Positions 6,367 to 6,369 of a stretch of 6,369 nucleotides of DNA are shown here, one piece after another. Origin of the DNA: Bacteroidia bacterium. GTDB taxonomy: Bacteria > Bacteroidota > Bacteroidia > Bacteroidales > P3. The notes beneath the pieces are model-generated. The model was not told where the DNA came from, made no database searches, and worked only from the letters and a program-made list of their open reading frames with translations. Within the stretch, counting starts at the first letter, position 1, and each line of letters opens with the position of its first letter. The position numbers were made by a program, and so were the translations under genes. The stretch covers positions 1 to 6,369 of the forward strand of contig BNXT01000086.1 of the NCBI GenBank assembly GCA_025999775.1, in the 5' to 3' direction.

Positions 6367-6369
6367 ATG
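6367..6369 (+). other. Possible start codon of the next gene
   Basis: An ATG occupies the last three bases, 12 nt after the BatA-like stop codon and behind the A-rich sequence GGTAAAA. The spacing equals that between the exonuclease and BatA-like genes, so it could start a further gene of the same unit. Nothing of the product is visible. From memory, dihydroorotase is a frequent neighbour of such BatA genes in Bacteroidales, but nothing here tests that. Confidence 0.3.

Noticed and set aside
1..6369. Mobile element, CRISPR array, toxin-antitoxin or phage defence system
   Set aside because: No transposase or integrase, no spaced direct repeats, no tRNA or attachment site. All larger genes belong to housekeeping or envelope families and base composition looks even throughout, apart from the AT-rich promoter region.

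Overview
The window looks like an ordinary chromosomal segment from a member of the Bacteroidota, most likely the Bacteroidales. The evidence is the set of protein families: a stand-alone BatA-N/von Willebrand A membrane protein, a DnaQ-like exonuclease with a C-terminal GKHKGK module, and a short MerR protein next to an M23 peptidase. The A-rich leaders without strong Shine-Dalgarno sequences and the TAnnTTTG-type promoter elements point the same way. Both identifications are from memory of these families; no database search was possible.

The layout is two divergent gene blocks that meet at a short AT-rich control region (about 2996-3143). The left block is on the minus strand and reads from right to left: a dolichol-phosphate-mannose-synthase-like GT2 glycosyltransferase (2264-2995), an M23 metallopeptidase with one membrane anchor (1248-2216), a short MerR-type regulator (904-1230), prolipoprotein diacylglyceryl transferase lgt (101-907), and the start of a further gene cut by the window edge (1-82). 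Spacings are 47 bp or less, and lgt overlaps the MerR gene by 4 bp in an ATGA junction, so this looks like one transcription unit largely devoted to the cell envelope.

The right block is on the plus strand. It starts with a 74-residue cysteine-rich lipoprotein (3144-3368), followed by a strong intrinsic terminator (3418-3445). Then come a DEDDh 3'-5' exonuclease (3463-4275) and a 688-residue BatA/VWA membrane protein (4288-6354), 12 bp apart. An ATG in the last three bases, 12 nt past the BatA stop, may start the next gene.

The control region carries two promoter-like elements in a mirrored arrangement: on each strand a run of nine Ts, five or six bases, then the palindrome TTTGCAAA. The lipoprotein should itself be a substrate of the Lgt encoded in the left block. 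I found no RNA gene, mobile element, CRISPR array or defence system, and no convincing undescribed system. The most interesting items are the cysteine-rich lipoprotein, the mirrored promoters, and the exonuclease gene that begins only 17 nt after a terminator.
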